Part shown: positions 54,039 to 63,288 of the stretch, one piece after another | How positions within the stretch are numbered: the first letter of the stretch is position 1 | How the letters are laid out: each line of letters opens with the position of its first letter | Assembly (NCBI RefSeq): GCF_001274775.1 | Contig: NZ_LGUE01000008.1 | Location: 63,941-127,940 of the forward strand | Length of the DNA stretch: 64,000 bases | Origin: Rossellomorea marisflavi | Lineage (GTDB): Bacteria; Bacillota; Bacilli; Bacillales; Bacillaceae_B | Reading direction: 5' to 3' | Made by a program: the position numbers and the translations under genes | Notes under the pieces: model-generated | The model's input: only the letters and a program-made list of their open reading frames with translations | The model's database searches: none | What the model was told of the DNA's origin: nothing

Positions 54039-54913
54039 TTTCTTCTCCTCTTCAACTCAGTAAGTTCAATTGATTCTTTAAAGTCTCTGATTTGGTAATT
54101 ATCTTTATATTCGCTTAAAGATTTTTCATAAATTAAGTTTCCAAATAACTTGTTAAAGACTAAGACTTTTGAAGTCAATACTCTAATTATAGGATTAAAA
54201 ATTTTTGTAAGGTGAATATTTTTTTTGTGAACGTATCCAATCATACGAACCATTTCACTTGTTCTTACATACTCTTTATTCTGTGGAAAAAATATTCCTT
54301 TTTCAAAGTTATCAATCATAAGTTTAATAAATTCACAGAGATTATCTATATGTAACATACTCCTGTAATTTGGGTAATCAGGGAAAAAAGGGAGGATAAA
54401 AGGTAATTTTGCGAGTTTTGAATAATTACCTTTTGAAAATTTGCCGAAAATCATTGGGGGTCTTATAATGACCACTTTAAAGTTTGCACTGTCTAATAAT
54501 TTTAATCCTTTTTCTCCTTGTAATTTACTATCCCCATAAAAGTTACTTGGAGTAGGCATTGTGTTTCCATCAATCACTTTTTTGTCCATACTGCCATCAC
54601 CATATACAATAATACTGCTTAAAAATATAAACTGTTTTACACCTTCTGCTTTAGCCTTTTTTGCGGTTTCAAGAGTTAGATCACGGTTCACTTTATAATA
54701 TAGTTCTTCCATGTTAGGATCAGTTGAAACATGAGCAATTCCTGCAACATGCACTATAACATCATATATCGAAAAATCTTTGTCCTTCCATTCCTCATCT
54801 TTTAGACTGATGCACTCCACAGAATATTCATCTGGAGAATGCCCCAGCCAATGAGCTAAATTCTTACCTATATAACTAGTTTTACCGGTAATTAGAACTT
54901 TTTTAGAATTCAT
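54035..54913 (-). CDS. NAD-dependent sugar epimerase/dehydratase
   Basis: 292-residue extended SDR: GKTSYIGKNL (glycine-rich), VHVAGIAHVS, SSIIVYG and FYGDSK (Tyr-xxx-Lys). Coupled by 4-nt overlaps to both the sugar transferase and the GT4-like gene, so it probably finishes the first sugar, perhaps by reducing the 4-keto product of EpsC; inference. Confidence 0.8.
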   Translation of the reverse strand: MNSKKVLITGKTSYIGKNLAHWLGHSPDEYSVECISLKDEEWKDKDFSIYDVIVHVAGIAHVSTDPNMEELYYKVNRDLTLETAKKAKAEGVKQFIFLSSIIVYGDGSMDKKVIDGNTMPTPSNFYGDSKLQGEKGLKLLDSANFKVVIIRPPMIFGKFSKGNYSKLAKLPFILPFFPDYPNYRSMLHIDNLCEFIKLMIDNFEKGIFFPQNKEYVRTSEMVRMIGYVHKKNIHLTKIFNPIIRVLTSKVLVFNKLFGNLIYEKSLSEYKDNYQIRDFKESIELTELKRRRK

Positions 54914-55539
54914 TTAGACATGTTCTCCTTACTACTTGCAACCTGATTCTTTACTCCAGTTCCACCTTCCACTACTCCATCACTCTTTACTACACTAATT
55001 AAAGTGCCTAAAAAGCACCTCACATCCATTCTAAGACTAATATTCGATACATATTCACCATCTAATTTGGCTTTTAATTCTATAGGAAGCTCATCTCTTC
55101 CATTTATTTGTGCCCACCCCGTTAAACCCGGTAAAATATTATTTGCACCGTACTTGTCCCGTTCAGATATTAAATTATATTGATTCCATAGTGCTGGTCT
55201 TGGACCAATAATACTCATATCACCTATGAAAATATTTAAAATTTGGGGAAGTTCATCAAGTGAAGTTTTTCTTAGGATTTTACCCATTTTTGTTATATAC
55301 TGTTCCGGGTCATTCAACAAATGAGTTGGAATGTCTTTAGGAGCATCTATTTTCATGGTACGGAATTTAAGGATATTAAAATAAGTCTTATTAATCCCCA
55401 TCCGTTTTTGCTTAAACAAAACGGGCCCCTTTGAATCAATCTTGATAGCAATTATAAGAATTACAAAAATCGGGAATAAGATAATTAGTCCTATTAAAGA
55501 GAAAAGAATATCTATTATTCTTTTGATCTTCCTATACAT
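54910..55539 (-). CDS. Initiating sugar-phosphate transferase
   Basis: 209 residues: one N-terminal membrane helix (about 8-35), then the bacterial sugar transferase domain (KQKRMGINKTYFNILKFRTM, KTSLDELPQ, GDMSIIGPRPAL, PGLTGWAQINGRDE). Transfers a phosphosugar to undecaprenyl phosphate, starting the repeat unit. Small EpsL/WcaJ C-domain type without the extra N-terminal spans. Confidence 0.9.
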   Translation of the reverse strand: MYRKIKRIIDILFSLIGLIILFPIFVILIIAIKIDSKGPVLFKQKRMGINKTYFNILKFRTMKIDAPKDIPTHLLNDPEQYITKMGKILRKTSLDELPQILNIFIGDMSIIGPRPALWNQYNLISERDKYGANNILPGLTGWAQINGRDELPIELKAKLDGEYVSNISLRMDVRCFLGTLISVVKSDGVVEGGTGVKNQVASSKENMSK

Positions 55540-55683
55540 CCAACTACACTCCTTTAATTCCTAAAGTATATTAGGACTTAATTAGACGCTTCAATTCAAA
55601 TCAATTAATAATCTACTAAACCAAAAGTAAGAATTAATACTTTTATTTGAAAGCAAGTGATATTCAATCTTAAATACAGATAA

Positions 55684-55711
55684 TACCTATCCGCATTAAG
55701 CATGATAGGTA
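55684..55711 (-). other. Hairpin between galU and variable block
   Basis: TACCTATC/GATAGGTA stem with a 12-nt loop in the 200-bp gap after galU. No U-tract, so a weak terminator, processing site or boundary marker. AT content rises sharply on the downstream side. Confidence 0.35.
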
Positions 55712-55740
55712 CTCTGCTAATTTAAAAATAAAACATACAA

Positions 55741-56628
55741 TTACTCTGTTACTTTTTTTGTAAGCAACTCCATATATTCAAGAACCTGAGACCTTAAACT
55801 TTCACGCTCTAATGCAAAATCTAATGTAGCCTTGATAAATCCAAATTTGTCGCCAACATCATGGCGCTCTCCTTTAAACTCATATCCTACGACCCTCTGC
55901 ATTTCATTTAACTTCTTAATAGCATCAGTTAGTTGAATTTCACCACCTGCGCCAGGAGGAAGGTTTTCAAGAATTCCAAAGATTTCTGGACGAAGGAGAT
56001 AGCGACCCATGATGGCATAATTGGATGGCGCATCTTCGACCTTAGGTTTCTCTACAAGATCATTGAGTTGGAATACACCATCCGCAAAACAATTTTTATT
56101 ATAGGAGATAACACCGTATTTGGATACATCTTGCTCTGGTACTTCCTTGACCCCAATAACGGAAGAATTGTAATGCTCATACACATCGATAAGTTGCTTC
56201 AGACAAGGATATTCTGGAGAGTGCACGATATCATCGCCTAGTAGTACCGCAAAAGGTTCATTTCCGATAAAGCTGCTGGCACATGAGATGGCGTGTCCTA
56301 GTCCCAATGGTTCTTTTTGACGTATATAGTGAATATTAGCAAGTTTAGAGATCTCTTGTACTTCCTCAAGCTGATCGTATTTCCCTTTCTTCGCAAGCGT
56401 TTCTTCCAGTTCATATGATTTATCGAAATGATCTTCAATGGCACGTTTTCCACGGCCAGTAACAATGATTATGTCTTCAATCCCAGAAGCTACAGCTTCT
56501 TCGATGATATATTGAATAGTCGGTTTATCGACGATTGGAAGCATTTCCTTCGGCTGTGCTTTGGTAGCTGGCAGGAAGCGGGTACCCAGACCTGCTGCTG
56601 GGATGATGGCTTTTCTTACTTTTTGCAT
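55741..56628 (-). CDS. galU: UTP-glucose-1-phosphate uridylyltransferase
   Basis: 295 residues: [36 protein letters not shown]-type DD pair (VLLGDDIV) and GVKEVP are GalU/GtaB hallmarks. Supplies UDP-glucose for Ugd and glycosyltransferases. ATG 56628 has AAGGAG at 8 nt; GTG 56637 overlaps it. Lies 15 nt after epsC. Confidence 0.92.
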   Translation of the reverse strand: MQKVRKAIIPAAGLGTRFLPATKAQPKEMLPIVDKPTIQYIIEEAVASGIEDIIIVTGRGKRAIEDHFDKSYELEETLAKKGKYDQLEEVQEISKLANIHYIRQKEPLGLGHAISCASSFIGNEPFAVLLGDDIVHSPEYPCLKQLIDVYEHYNSSVIGVKEVPEQDVSKYGVISYNKNCFADGVFQLNDLVEKPKVEDAPSNYAIMGRYLLRPEIFGILENLPPGAGGEIQLTDAIKKLNEMQRVVGYEFKGERHDVGDKFGFIKATLDFALERESLRSQVLEYMELLTKKVTE

Positions 56629-56643
56629 AGCTGACACTCCTTT

Positions 56644-58464
56644 TTAATTGGCACTCTTCATGAGAATGCCTTCATTTTTATTGGCAAGATCCAATACATA
56701 ATTGGCAATGTATTCTTTGTCGAACCCATGGTGATTTTCAATTAAGTTGCTCACGCGTTCAAAATCAAATTCCACGGTTCTGCCTATGAATATCTTAGGG
56801 AAGATTTCCTTACTATGGACTTCGTTCTCTCCTAGCAGCTCTTCGTACATCTTCTCACCAGGACGTATACCTGCATAGCTGATACCAATCTCATCCATCG
56901 AATAGCCAGATAGCCGGATCAGATTCTTGGCAAGATCTACAATCTTAACAGGTTCTCCCATATCAAGGACGAAGATTTCTCCTCCACGAGCCAACGCCCC
57001 GGCTTGAAGAACCAACCTTGATGCTTCAGGAATCGTCATGAAGTAGCGTGTCATATCCGGGTGGGTGACGGTTACGGGGCCACCGGCCTGAATCTGCCGT
57101 TTGAATAGAGGAATGACACTCCCTCTACTGCCTAGGACATTACCGAAACGAACGGCGACGAAGCTTGTATCACTATGTTTGTTCAGATTCTGGATGATCA
57201 TCTCGGCAATACGCTTTGTAGAGCCCATGACGTTTGTTGGATTAACGGCTTTATCCGAGGAAACAAGGACAAAGATCTTAACTCCGAATGTATCGGCCGC
57301 TTCGGCGACATTCTTCGTGCCGATAACATTGTTCTTGACGGCTTCCTTTGGATTATACTCCATAAGGGGAACATGCTTATGGGCTGCTGCGTGATAGATG
57401 ACATCGGGCGTGTGCATTTCCATCACTTCAAAGATGCGATTACGGTCCTGGATATCTGCAATAATTGGAACGATCTCGATATCGGTTTTGTACTTACTTC
57501 TGAGCTCCATATCGATTCCATAGATGGAGTTTTCCCCATGTCCTAATAATAACAGTTTTTGGGGTTTAAACTTGCTTACTTGGCGACAAATTTCCGAACC
57601 GATGGAACCACCGGCACCGGTGACGAGAATCGTTTTTCCTGTGAGCTTCTCCGAAATGCTTTGGGTATCAAGTTCAACGGGGTCCCTACCGAGAAGATCC
57701 TCGACTTGTACGTCGCGGAATTGATTGACCGAGACCTTACCAGAGACGATATCCTCAATCATTGGCATGATCTGCGTCTTCGCTGACGTTTTACTACACT
57801 CTTGATAAATTGTTTGGATATCTTGCTTGCTCATGGATGGGATAGCGATGATGATGTTATCAACCTGCAGCTTCTCTACAAGCTCAGGAATATCTTTCGT
57901 TTGACCAAACACTTGGACACCGTAAATCTGAAGTTTGTACTTTTTCGGGTCATCATCAACGAATCCAACAGGCAATAGCTCTGTGTCATAATTCTTGACC
58001 AGTTGTCTCACAAGCATGGACCCAGCTGATCCTGCACCTATGATAAGGGCACGCTTTATCTCGTGTTTCGGTTTAATGTAGTGGTCCCGGTACATCCTCC
58101 ATGAGAATCGGGAGCCACCGATAAGAAGGATGTGCAGCATCCACGTCACGGCCATGACCCTGACATAGACATCGTGGTTGATTAAAATTTGCATACACGC
58201 GGTGGTGACAATGGACAGGGTGATGGCCCGTATGATGGCAACCATCTCCCCAACGCTCGCATATTCCCATGCCTTTTGATATAAGCGATAGATGAAAGCG
58301 AAAAGGTGATGACTGATCAGCAAACAAATCGAGCTGAAGATCAGGGTTGGGATGGTGAAGACCTTAAGCGTTGGATTAAGAATGAAATAACCTGCATATA
58401 TAGCGGTGAGGACGATGATGGAATCTAGCACCATCAAGAGCGAAATTCGCTTTGTATAGCTCAA
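56644..58464 (-). CDS. epsC: UDP-sugar 4,6-dehydratase, membrane-bound (EpsC/CapD/PglF type)
   Basis: 606 residues: four N-terminal transmembrane helices (about 1-115), a CoA-binding-like Rossmann domain (GAGSAGSMLVRQL), and the catalytic SDR domain (VTGAGGSIGSE, VSSDKAVNPTNVMGSTKR). The usual catalytic Tyr is Met in the MGSTK motif, as is normal for long PglF/CapD enzymes. Converts UDP-GlcNAc to a 4-keto-6-deoxy sugar for the lipid-linked starter. TTG start after GGGGGAG. Preceded by a structured leader. Confidence 0.88.
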   Translation of the reverse strand: MSYTKRISLLMVLDSIIVLTAIYAGYFILNPTLKVFTIPTLIFSSICLLISHHLFAFIYRLYQKAWEYASVGEMVAIIRAITLSIVTTACMQILINHDVYVRVMAVTWMLHILLIGGSRFSWRMYRDHYIKPKHEIKRALIIGAGSAGSMLVRQLVKNYDTELLPVGFVDDDPKKYKLQIYGVQVFGQTKDIPELVEKLQVDNIIIAIPSMSKQDIQTIYQECSKTSAKTQIMPMIEDIVSGKVSVNQFRDVQVEDLLGRDPVELDTQSISEKLTGKTILVTGAGGSIGSEICRQVSKFKPQKLLLLGHGENSIYGIDMELRSKYKTDIEIVPIIADIQDRNRIFEVMEMHTPDVIYHAAAHKHVPLMEYNPKEAVKNNVIGTKNVAEAADTFGVKIFVLVSSDKAVNPTNVMGSTKRIAEMIIQNLNKHSDTSFVAVRFGNVLGSRGSVIPLFKRQIQAGGPVTVTHPDMTRYFMTIPEASRLVLQAGALARGGEIFVLDMGEPVKIVDLAKNLIRLSGYSMDEIGISYAGIRPGEKMYEELLGENEVHSKEIFPKIFIGRTVEFDFERVSNLIENHHGFDKEYIANYVLDLANKNEGILMKSAN

Positions 58465-58654
58465 TTGGACTCCCCCTTAGTAGATTGACGACAAATGAAA
58501 TACCTAAGGAAAACATATAGTCTCGGCTATATCCTTACCTTAGGCATCCAGATATGAACAATATTTAACAACAAATGAACATTTGGACCCACTTCTAAAG
58601 ATTTACTTTTTTCCGTAATTATCATAAAATAATAATCAGGCATCTAACCTGTCC

Positions 58655-58740
58655 TCACATCACCCCATCGACGACAAGCGTCTAAGGCGCGGAGTCTCCT
58701 CCCGCCCACAAGGTGATCGAGTGCCTCCGATTATAATGGA
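58655..58740 (-). ncRNA. Candidate structured leader RNA before epsC (EAR-like position)
   Basis: In the 377-bp gap between the phosphatase gene and epsC the minus strand can fold into a multistem closed by GATCACC/GGGTGAT (58659-58664 with 58712-58717), enclosing GGAG/CTCC and GCG/CGC hairpins. GC content is high relative to the surroundings. In B. subtilis the EAR antitermination element lies at this same place (between epsB and epsC). Sequence identity to EAR cannot be tested here. An ATTATAAT at 58730-58737 could alternatively be a promoter -10 box. Confidence 0.4.
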
Positions 58741-58841
58741 TAGGAGGCATTCCCAAAATTCTACTGTTGTCTGATCCTTCTGATTCAGCTTCACTTCCAA
58801 CGACAATAGTACCTTAGGACCTTAATAAATATTTGTATGAG

Positions 58842-59609
58842 TTAGAAGATTCCGAGGAATTTTTTCTTTTTGATCCGTTCGGGAATCTCTTTGTATATGT
58901 TCTTACCATCAATGAGAAGTTCGGCATTCTCTGTAAAGTAGTAGATCATGTCGATGCCGTATTGTTTCTCGATGGTATCCATGGCTTCTGCCATTTTGAA
59001 GGTGCGGTTCTTGACGTTATGGGCATCGGACGCGACGAAGTGAGTCAGGTTCGCTTCAATCATCTGTTTAGAGAACTTCTGGATGTTCTTCCCGAAGTAT
59101 CCCGTGAGAGAAGCTGCTGTCACCTGCGTGATGGCCCCATTCTTCACGAGCGTATACAGCTTGTCCGGTCTTTCCATGAGTTCGGCATTGCGCTCAGGAT
59201 GTACGATCACTGGAGTCAGTCCTTCATTCTGCAGATCATAGAACAATCTCTCCGCATACCCCGGGACTGAGTTTGAAGGGAATTCCACAAAGAGATAGTG
59301 GGATACTTGGTTAAGTGTCAACAGCTCACCTTTCCGGTAATCCTCCACCATTTCCCCATAGATCCTGGTCTCCTGCCCTGGAAGCACCTTAAGGGCGATC
59401 CGCTCATCTTTGAACGTCTTATTCAATTCATCTACCCGATGCAAGATGTCGGTGCGTACATTCTGATACTTGCCGTTTCGATGATGCGGTGTCGCAAGGA
59501 TCGTATGGATCCCTTCCGATACCGCCTTTTTGGCTAGGACGATGCTATCCGTATAGCTCTGCGCCCCATCATCGATCCCTGGTAGGATATGACTATGGAT
59601 ATCAATCAC
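58842..59609 (-). CDS. PHP-family tyrosine-protein phosphatase (YwqE/CpsB type)
   Basis: 255 residues: IDIHSHILPGIDDGA at the N-terminus, ATPHHRNG, HPERN and ASDAHN are the metal ligands of CpsB/Wzb-like PHP phosphatases. It dephosphorylates the BY-kinase encoded just upstream, controlling polymer length and export. GTG start after GGAGGGGG. Confidence 0.9.
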   Translation of the reverse strand: MIDIHSHILPGIDDGAQSYTDSIVLAKKAVSEGIHTILATPHHRNGKYQNVRTDILHRVDELNKTFKDERIALKVLPGQETRIYGEMVEDYRKGELLTLNQVSHYLFVEFPSNSVPGYAERLFYDLQNEGLTPVIVHPERNAELMERPDKLYTLVKNGAITQVTAASLTGYFGKNIQKFSKQMIEANLTHFVASDAHNVKNRTFKMAEAMDTIEKQYGIDMIYYFTENAELLIDGKNIYKEIPERIKKKKFLGIF

Positions 59610-59702
59610 GTAAGACCCCTCCCCCTAAGGGTATTATCAAACCTCGTACCATTTTACTACATGTACAGAAAATGTAAATAGGTGAAATTTGTCGAAAATT
59701 AG

Positions 59703-60410
59703 TTATTTCTTACCGTAATAATAATAGCTTGTATCTTTGATTTCACGGTTGTTCAAGATAACGCCTAGTAGTCTTCCATTTGTTGTATCAAGAAGTTCTT
59801 TAGCCTTCTTGGCGCTGTCTATCTCCGTTGTACCTGAGCTTAGAACTAAAACTGTACCATCACACTTATTTGCCAGCACCTGTGCATCCGTAACTGCTAA
59901 GAGAGGAGGCGTGTCGAAAACCACTAGGTCATAATCTTGATAAATGTCGTTTAACAGTTCTTCCATTGATCTCGAGCTTAATAGCTCTGCTGGGTTAGGA
60001 GGAACAGGTCCACATGTCAGAAGATCAAGGTTCTTGATATCTGTCTGATGAACCACTTCACGGAGTGTTTTCTGACGTGAAAGCGCAGAGGTAAGACCGA
60101 ACGTATTATTTACATTGAAGGTGTAATGAGACGTGGGTTTCCTCATGTCCCCGTCGACAAGCAGCACATTTTTGCCTTCTTGGGCAAATACCACCGCAAG
60201 ATTGGCAGCTGTGGTGGACTTCCCTTCTCCCGGTCCAGACGATGTGACCATGATGGAGCGGATTTGTTGATCGATGGAGGAGAAGTTGATGCTCGTCCGG
60301 ATGGTTTTATACTGTTCTGATATAGGGGATTGCGGATTGTCATGGGTGACAAGCTTACGCCTTGTGGACATCATGAGCTGCTTTAGCTTTTTGCTCTTTT
60401 TATTACCCAA
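59703..60410 (-). CDS. epsB: Bacterial tyrosine kinase (CpsD/CapB/EpsB type)
   Basis: 235-residue cytosolic ATPase/autokinase: Walker A SSGPGEGKSTTAANLA, Walker A' VDGDMRKP, Walker B VVFDTPP and a C-terminal tyrosine cluster DTSYYYYGKK. Works with the membrane modulator EpsA. The start is most likely TTG 60410 (AGAGGTG upstream), overlapping the epsA stop by 8 nt; the longer frame to 60572 lies within epsA. Confidence 0.9.
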   Translation of the reverse strand: MGNKKSKKLKQLMMSTRRKLVTHDNPQSPISEQYKTIRTSINFSSIDQQIRSIMVTSSGPGEGKSTTAANLAVVFAQEGKNVLLVDGDMRKPTSHYTFNVNNTFGLTSALSRQKTLREVVHQTDIKNLDLLTCGPVPPNPAELLSSRSMEELLNDIYQDYDLVVFDTPPLLAVTDAQVLANKCDGTVLVLSSGTTEIDSAKKAKELLDTTNGRLLGVILNNREIKDTSYYYYGKK

Positions 60411-61131
60411 TGCGCTCACCTCTTTCTTCGATGGTTCTTGATCTCTTCTCTGCTTTGGTTTCACCGATTTTGGCAATGGAACCGAGGACTGGTACTCCGA
60501 GTACCTTCTCGACATCCTGTTCCGTCTTGATGGTGTTATCCAGGAATTCAAGCAGGAACGAAATCCCGACACCGATCATGAGACCGACAACCATGGCGAT
60601 GGCAATATTCAGTAGTGGCTTTGGCTTCACTGGAGACTGCTTTTCGCCCACTTCCGCTTTCGTCAAGATTGTGACGTTATCCACATTCATGATGTCAGGA
60701 ATGTCTTTTTGGAAGACTTCGGCGGTCTTATTGGCGATTTCTGCTGCTTTTGCCGGGTCGGTATCCTGAACGGCCAAGCTGACTACCTGAGAATCATTTT
60801 GATTCGACACGGTCATCTTTGATTGGATGTCGCCTGTCTTCATATCAAGATCCTTTGAGACTTTGTCCAGTATGACAGGGCTCGTAATGATCTCCTTATA
60901 GGTATTGATGAGCTGTAGGTTGGTTTGGATTTGTCCGGGATTGTTGTAGGCGGATTGATCGGATTTAGACTGATTGACGAGCAGCTGAGTCGAAGATTGA
61001 TAAACCGGGGTTAAAAGAAAAAAACTTACCCCTCCACTGACTAAGATGGCTGTAAGGGTAATGAGGATGATCAGGCTCATTCTCTTCCTGAGGGTTTGCA
61101 TTAATTCGCGTAAACTGATGGTTTCTTCCAT
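60403..61131 (-). CDS. epsA: Wzz/CapA-type chain-length modulator
   Basis: 242 residues with two membrane helices (about 18-38 and 172-195) flanking an extracytoplasmic Wzz domain (QSSTQLLVNQ near the start, KPKPLLNIAIAMVVG before the second helix). Activates the BY-kinase and sets chain length. First gene of the locus, ATG after AGGAGG. Confidence 0.9.
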   Translation of the reverse strand: MEETISLRELMQTLRKRMSLIILITLTAILVSGGVSFFLLTPVYQSSTQLLVNQSKSDQSAYNNPGQIQTNLQLINTYKEIITSPVILDKVSKDLDMKTGDIQSKMTVSNQNDSQVVSLAVQDTDPAKAAEIANKTAEVFQKDIPDIMNVDNVTILTKAEVGEKQSPVKPKPLLNIAIAMVVGLMIGVGISFLLEFLDNTIKTEQDVEKVLGVPVLGSIAKIGETKAEKRSRTIEERGERIG

Positions 61132-61335
61132 GAAGTGCCTCCTGTAACTCTTGAAAAAATATGTAAGATTCTTTCAGATTTAGTTGTATTTCAGTGAAAA
61201 TCTTGTCATAATTTTAAATAAATTGTAATATTGTTGCCATTACTATCTATTAAACTACAGATTTTTCTATTTGAAAAGGTTATTTTCAATTTTAGTACAT
61301 ATTTCTTGGCGGGACATTTATAGGGGGTATTTAGG

Positions 61336-62121
61336 ATGAAACATTTTTTATTGGTGGTCCTTGCGCTGGCCTGTGGCGCCGTGCTGATCATGGGGAATCT
61401 TTATTGGCAGAATCGTACGGGACAAACGACAGAAGACCCTAAAGTCGAATCGAAACCTGTGTCGGCAGTGGCACCGAAAGACACAGAAGAAAAAGAAGAG
61501 AAAAAAGAAGAAAAAGACCTGACGGCCAACTGGCCGAAGGAAGCAAGAGAGTTATATAAGAAGCGGGTCGAAGACGATGAGGCCTTTAAGATCACCATTA
61601 TCGGGTCACTTGCTCTCGGAGCCAGCGAAGGCGGATGGGCTCCTCAATTAAAAGAAGCCCTGCTTTCAGCCTACGGTGATTCCATTGAAGTAAAGATCGA
61701 TGAATGGGACACTACTTCAGTTGAATTCGTGAACAGTTCCGACGTGGAAGATGCATTGGAGGGAGCTCCGGATCTTGTCCTATGGGAGCCGTTTACGTTA
61801 GTCGATAACTCAAACGGCGTCGGACCGGTTCAGAATCATGACAGCATCCTCATATTCGATCGGAAGCTCCACGAAGCTAATGAAGAAGCCACTCTGATCC
61901 TTCAACCGCCCCATCCTATAGAGGCTACGTATTATCCATTGGATGTGGACGAACTCAAGACGTTTGCTGAGGAAGAAGGATTTAGGTACCTTGATCATTG
62001 GAGCGCATGGCCGGATGATGATAGCCTGGCAGACTATTTGATTGATGATCAAGATACCCCAAATGCCAAGGGCTATACCGTGTGGAAGGACTATCTGGAA
62101 GAGTACTTCATTGAAGACTAG
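61336..62121 (+). CDS. SGNH-hydrolase-like exported protein
   Basis: 261 residues: N-terminal signal/anchor (about 1-22), Lys/Glu-rich linker (about 32-65), then an SGNH-like domain with block I IIGSLALGASEGGW, APDLVLWEPFTLVDN and a C-terminal DTPNAKGYTVW. The final His of the usual DxxH pair is replaced (DxxNAKGY), so catalysis is uncertain. Divergent from epsA, so likely acts on the surface polymer; acyl modification is possible. Confidence 0.7.
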   Translation: MKHFLLVVLALACGAVLIMGNLYWQNRTGQTTEDPKVESKPVSAVAPKDTEEKEEKKEEKDLTANWPKEARELYKKRVEDDEAFKITIIGSLALGASEGGWAPQLKEALLSAYGDSIEVKIDEWDTTSVEFVNSSDVEDALEGAPDLVLWEPFTLVDNSNGVGPVQNHDSILIFDRKLHEANEEATLILQPPHPIEATYYPLDVDELKTFAEEEGFRYLDHWSAWPDDDSLADYLIDDQDTPNAKGYTVWKDYLEEYFIED

Positions 62122-62142
62122 CCATTTGGCTGGTCTTTTTTT
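62115..62142 (+). terminator. Terminator
   Basis: AGACTAGCC/GGCTGGTCT stem with ATTT loop followed by a T run; overlaps the stop codon region. Confidence 0.85.
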
Positions 62143-62282
62143 GACTATATAATAGAAGAAATTAGTAAGCGTTTTCATTCAAGGCACTTTCACTACTTCT
62201 GAAATGATAAATATTTTCTATCCATATCTGACAAAATCTGATATGTTATTAACTAGGTTAAGGAAAAGGTAGGGAAACGTAT

Positions 62283-63251
62283 ATGAGATCAGATAAACAT
62301 AGTGGTAAGAAGAAGAGAAAATGGCCCAAGGTCGTTGGAATCGTTTTGCTTCTCCTCGTTCTCGGAGGGGGCGTGTATACCTACACCGTATGGCATTCAC
62401 TGAATGATGCGGTCGGTGCCATGCATGATCCTGTTAAGAGAGAGAAATCCGAGAAGCGAGCTGAGAAAGTGACATTTAAGGAAAAGGATCCATTTTCAGT
62501 ACTCCTGCTTGGAACAGACGGTTCCTTCGAACGGAAAGGTGATGTGGGACGCTCTGATTCCATGATTGTCCTGACAGTAAATCCGAACGAAAAATCAGTA
62601 AAAATGTTGAGTATACCTCGTGATACCCGTACAGAAATCGTGGACAAAGGAACTGTTGATAAAATTAATCATGCCTATGCTTTCGGATCCGCTAAAGGCG
62701 GACCATCTGAAGGTGCTGAATGGGCCATGAATACCGTTGAAAACATGCTCGATATCCCTATTGATTACTATGCAACGATCAATATGGATGGCTTTAAGGA
62801 TATTGTAAATGCAGTAGGCGGTGTGACCGTAAATAATGACTTAGACTTTACTTATGAGGGAATTCATTTCGCTAAAGGCCAAGTAGAGTTGGACGGAAAA
62901 AAAGCTCTCGCCTTTTCACGTATGAGATATGAAGATCCTAGAGGGGACTTTGGGCGTCAGCTACGACAAAGAGATATCATCCAGGGAGTTATCCGCGAAG
63001 GAGCCAGTCTATCAAGCCTCTGGAACTTTGATGATATTTTCGACGCTCTTGGAAAGAACGTAAAAACCAATCTATCGTTTAAAGAAATGGTGGATATTCA
63101 AAAGAATTATAAAGATGCTGCCGGTAAAATTGAGCAAATCGATATTAAAACTGGACAAGGTAGTAAAATTGATGGCGTCTATTACTACATCATTCCAGAT
63201 GCTGAGCTTGGCGAAATTCAATCTACACTTAAAAAACATCTTCAAATCTAA
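62283..63251 (+). CDS. LytR-CpsA-Psr (LCP) family glycopolymer ligase
   Basis: 322 residues: cytoplasmic basic N-terminus, one membrane helix (about 15-37), then the LCP domain (LLGTDGS, GRSDSMIVLTVNP, MLSIPRDTRTEI, KINHAYAFGS, RMRYEDPRGDFGRQLRQ). LCP enzymes move undecaprenyl-linked teichoic acid or capsule to peptidoglycan outside the cell. Next to the capsule locus, consistent with wall attachment of its polymer. Confidence 0.9.
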   Translation: MRSDKHSGKKKRKWPKVVGIVLLLLVLGGGVYTYTVWHSLNDAVGAMHDPVKREKSEKRAEKVTFKEKDPFSVLLLGTDGSFERKGDVGRSDSMIVLTVNPNEKSVKMLSIPRDTRTEIVDKGTVDKINHAYAFGSAKGGPSEGAEWAMNTVENMLDIPIDYYATINMDGFKDIVNAVGGVTVNNDLDFTYEGIHFAKGQVELDGKKALAFSRMRYEDPRGDFGRQLRQRDIIQGVIREGASLSSLWNFDDIFDALGKNVKTNLSFKEMVDIQKNYKDAAGKIEQIDIKTGQGSKIDGVYYYIIPDAELGEIQSTLKKHLQI

Positions 63252-63287
63252 AAAAAACGCTTGGGAATTAAATCCCAAGCGGTTTTT
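63252..63287. terminator. Bidirectional terminator
   Basis: CGCTTGGGA/TCCCAAGCG stem flanked by A run and T run between the LCP gene and the convergent PTS gene. Confidence 0.85.
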
Positions 63288-63288
63288 C

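Noticed and set aside
58711-58745. Plus-strand ATTATAATGGATAGGAGG resembling promoter plus RBS
   Set aside because: No open frame follows on the plus strand; the minus-strand leader explains the conservation better.
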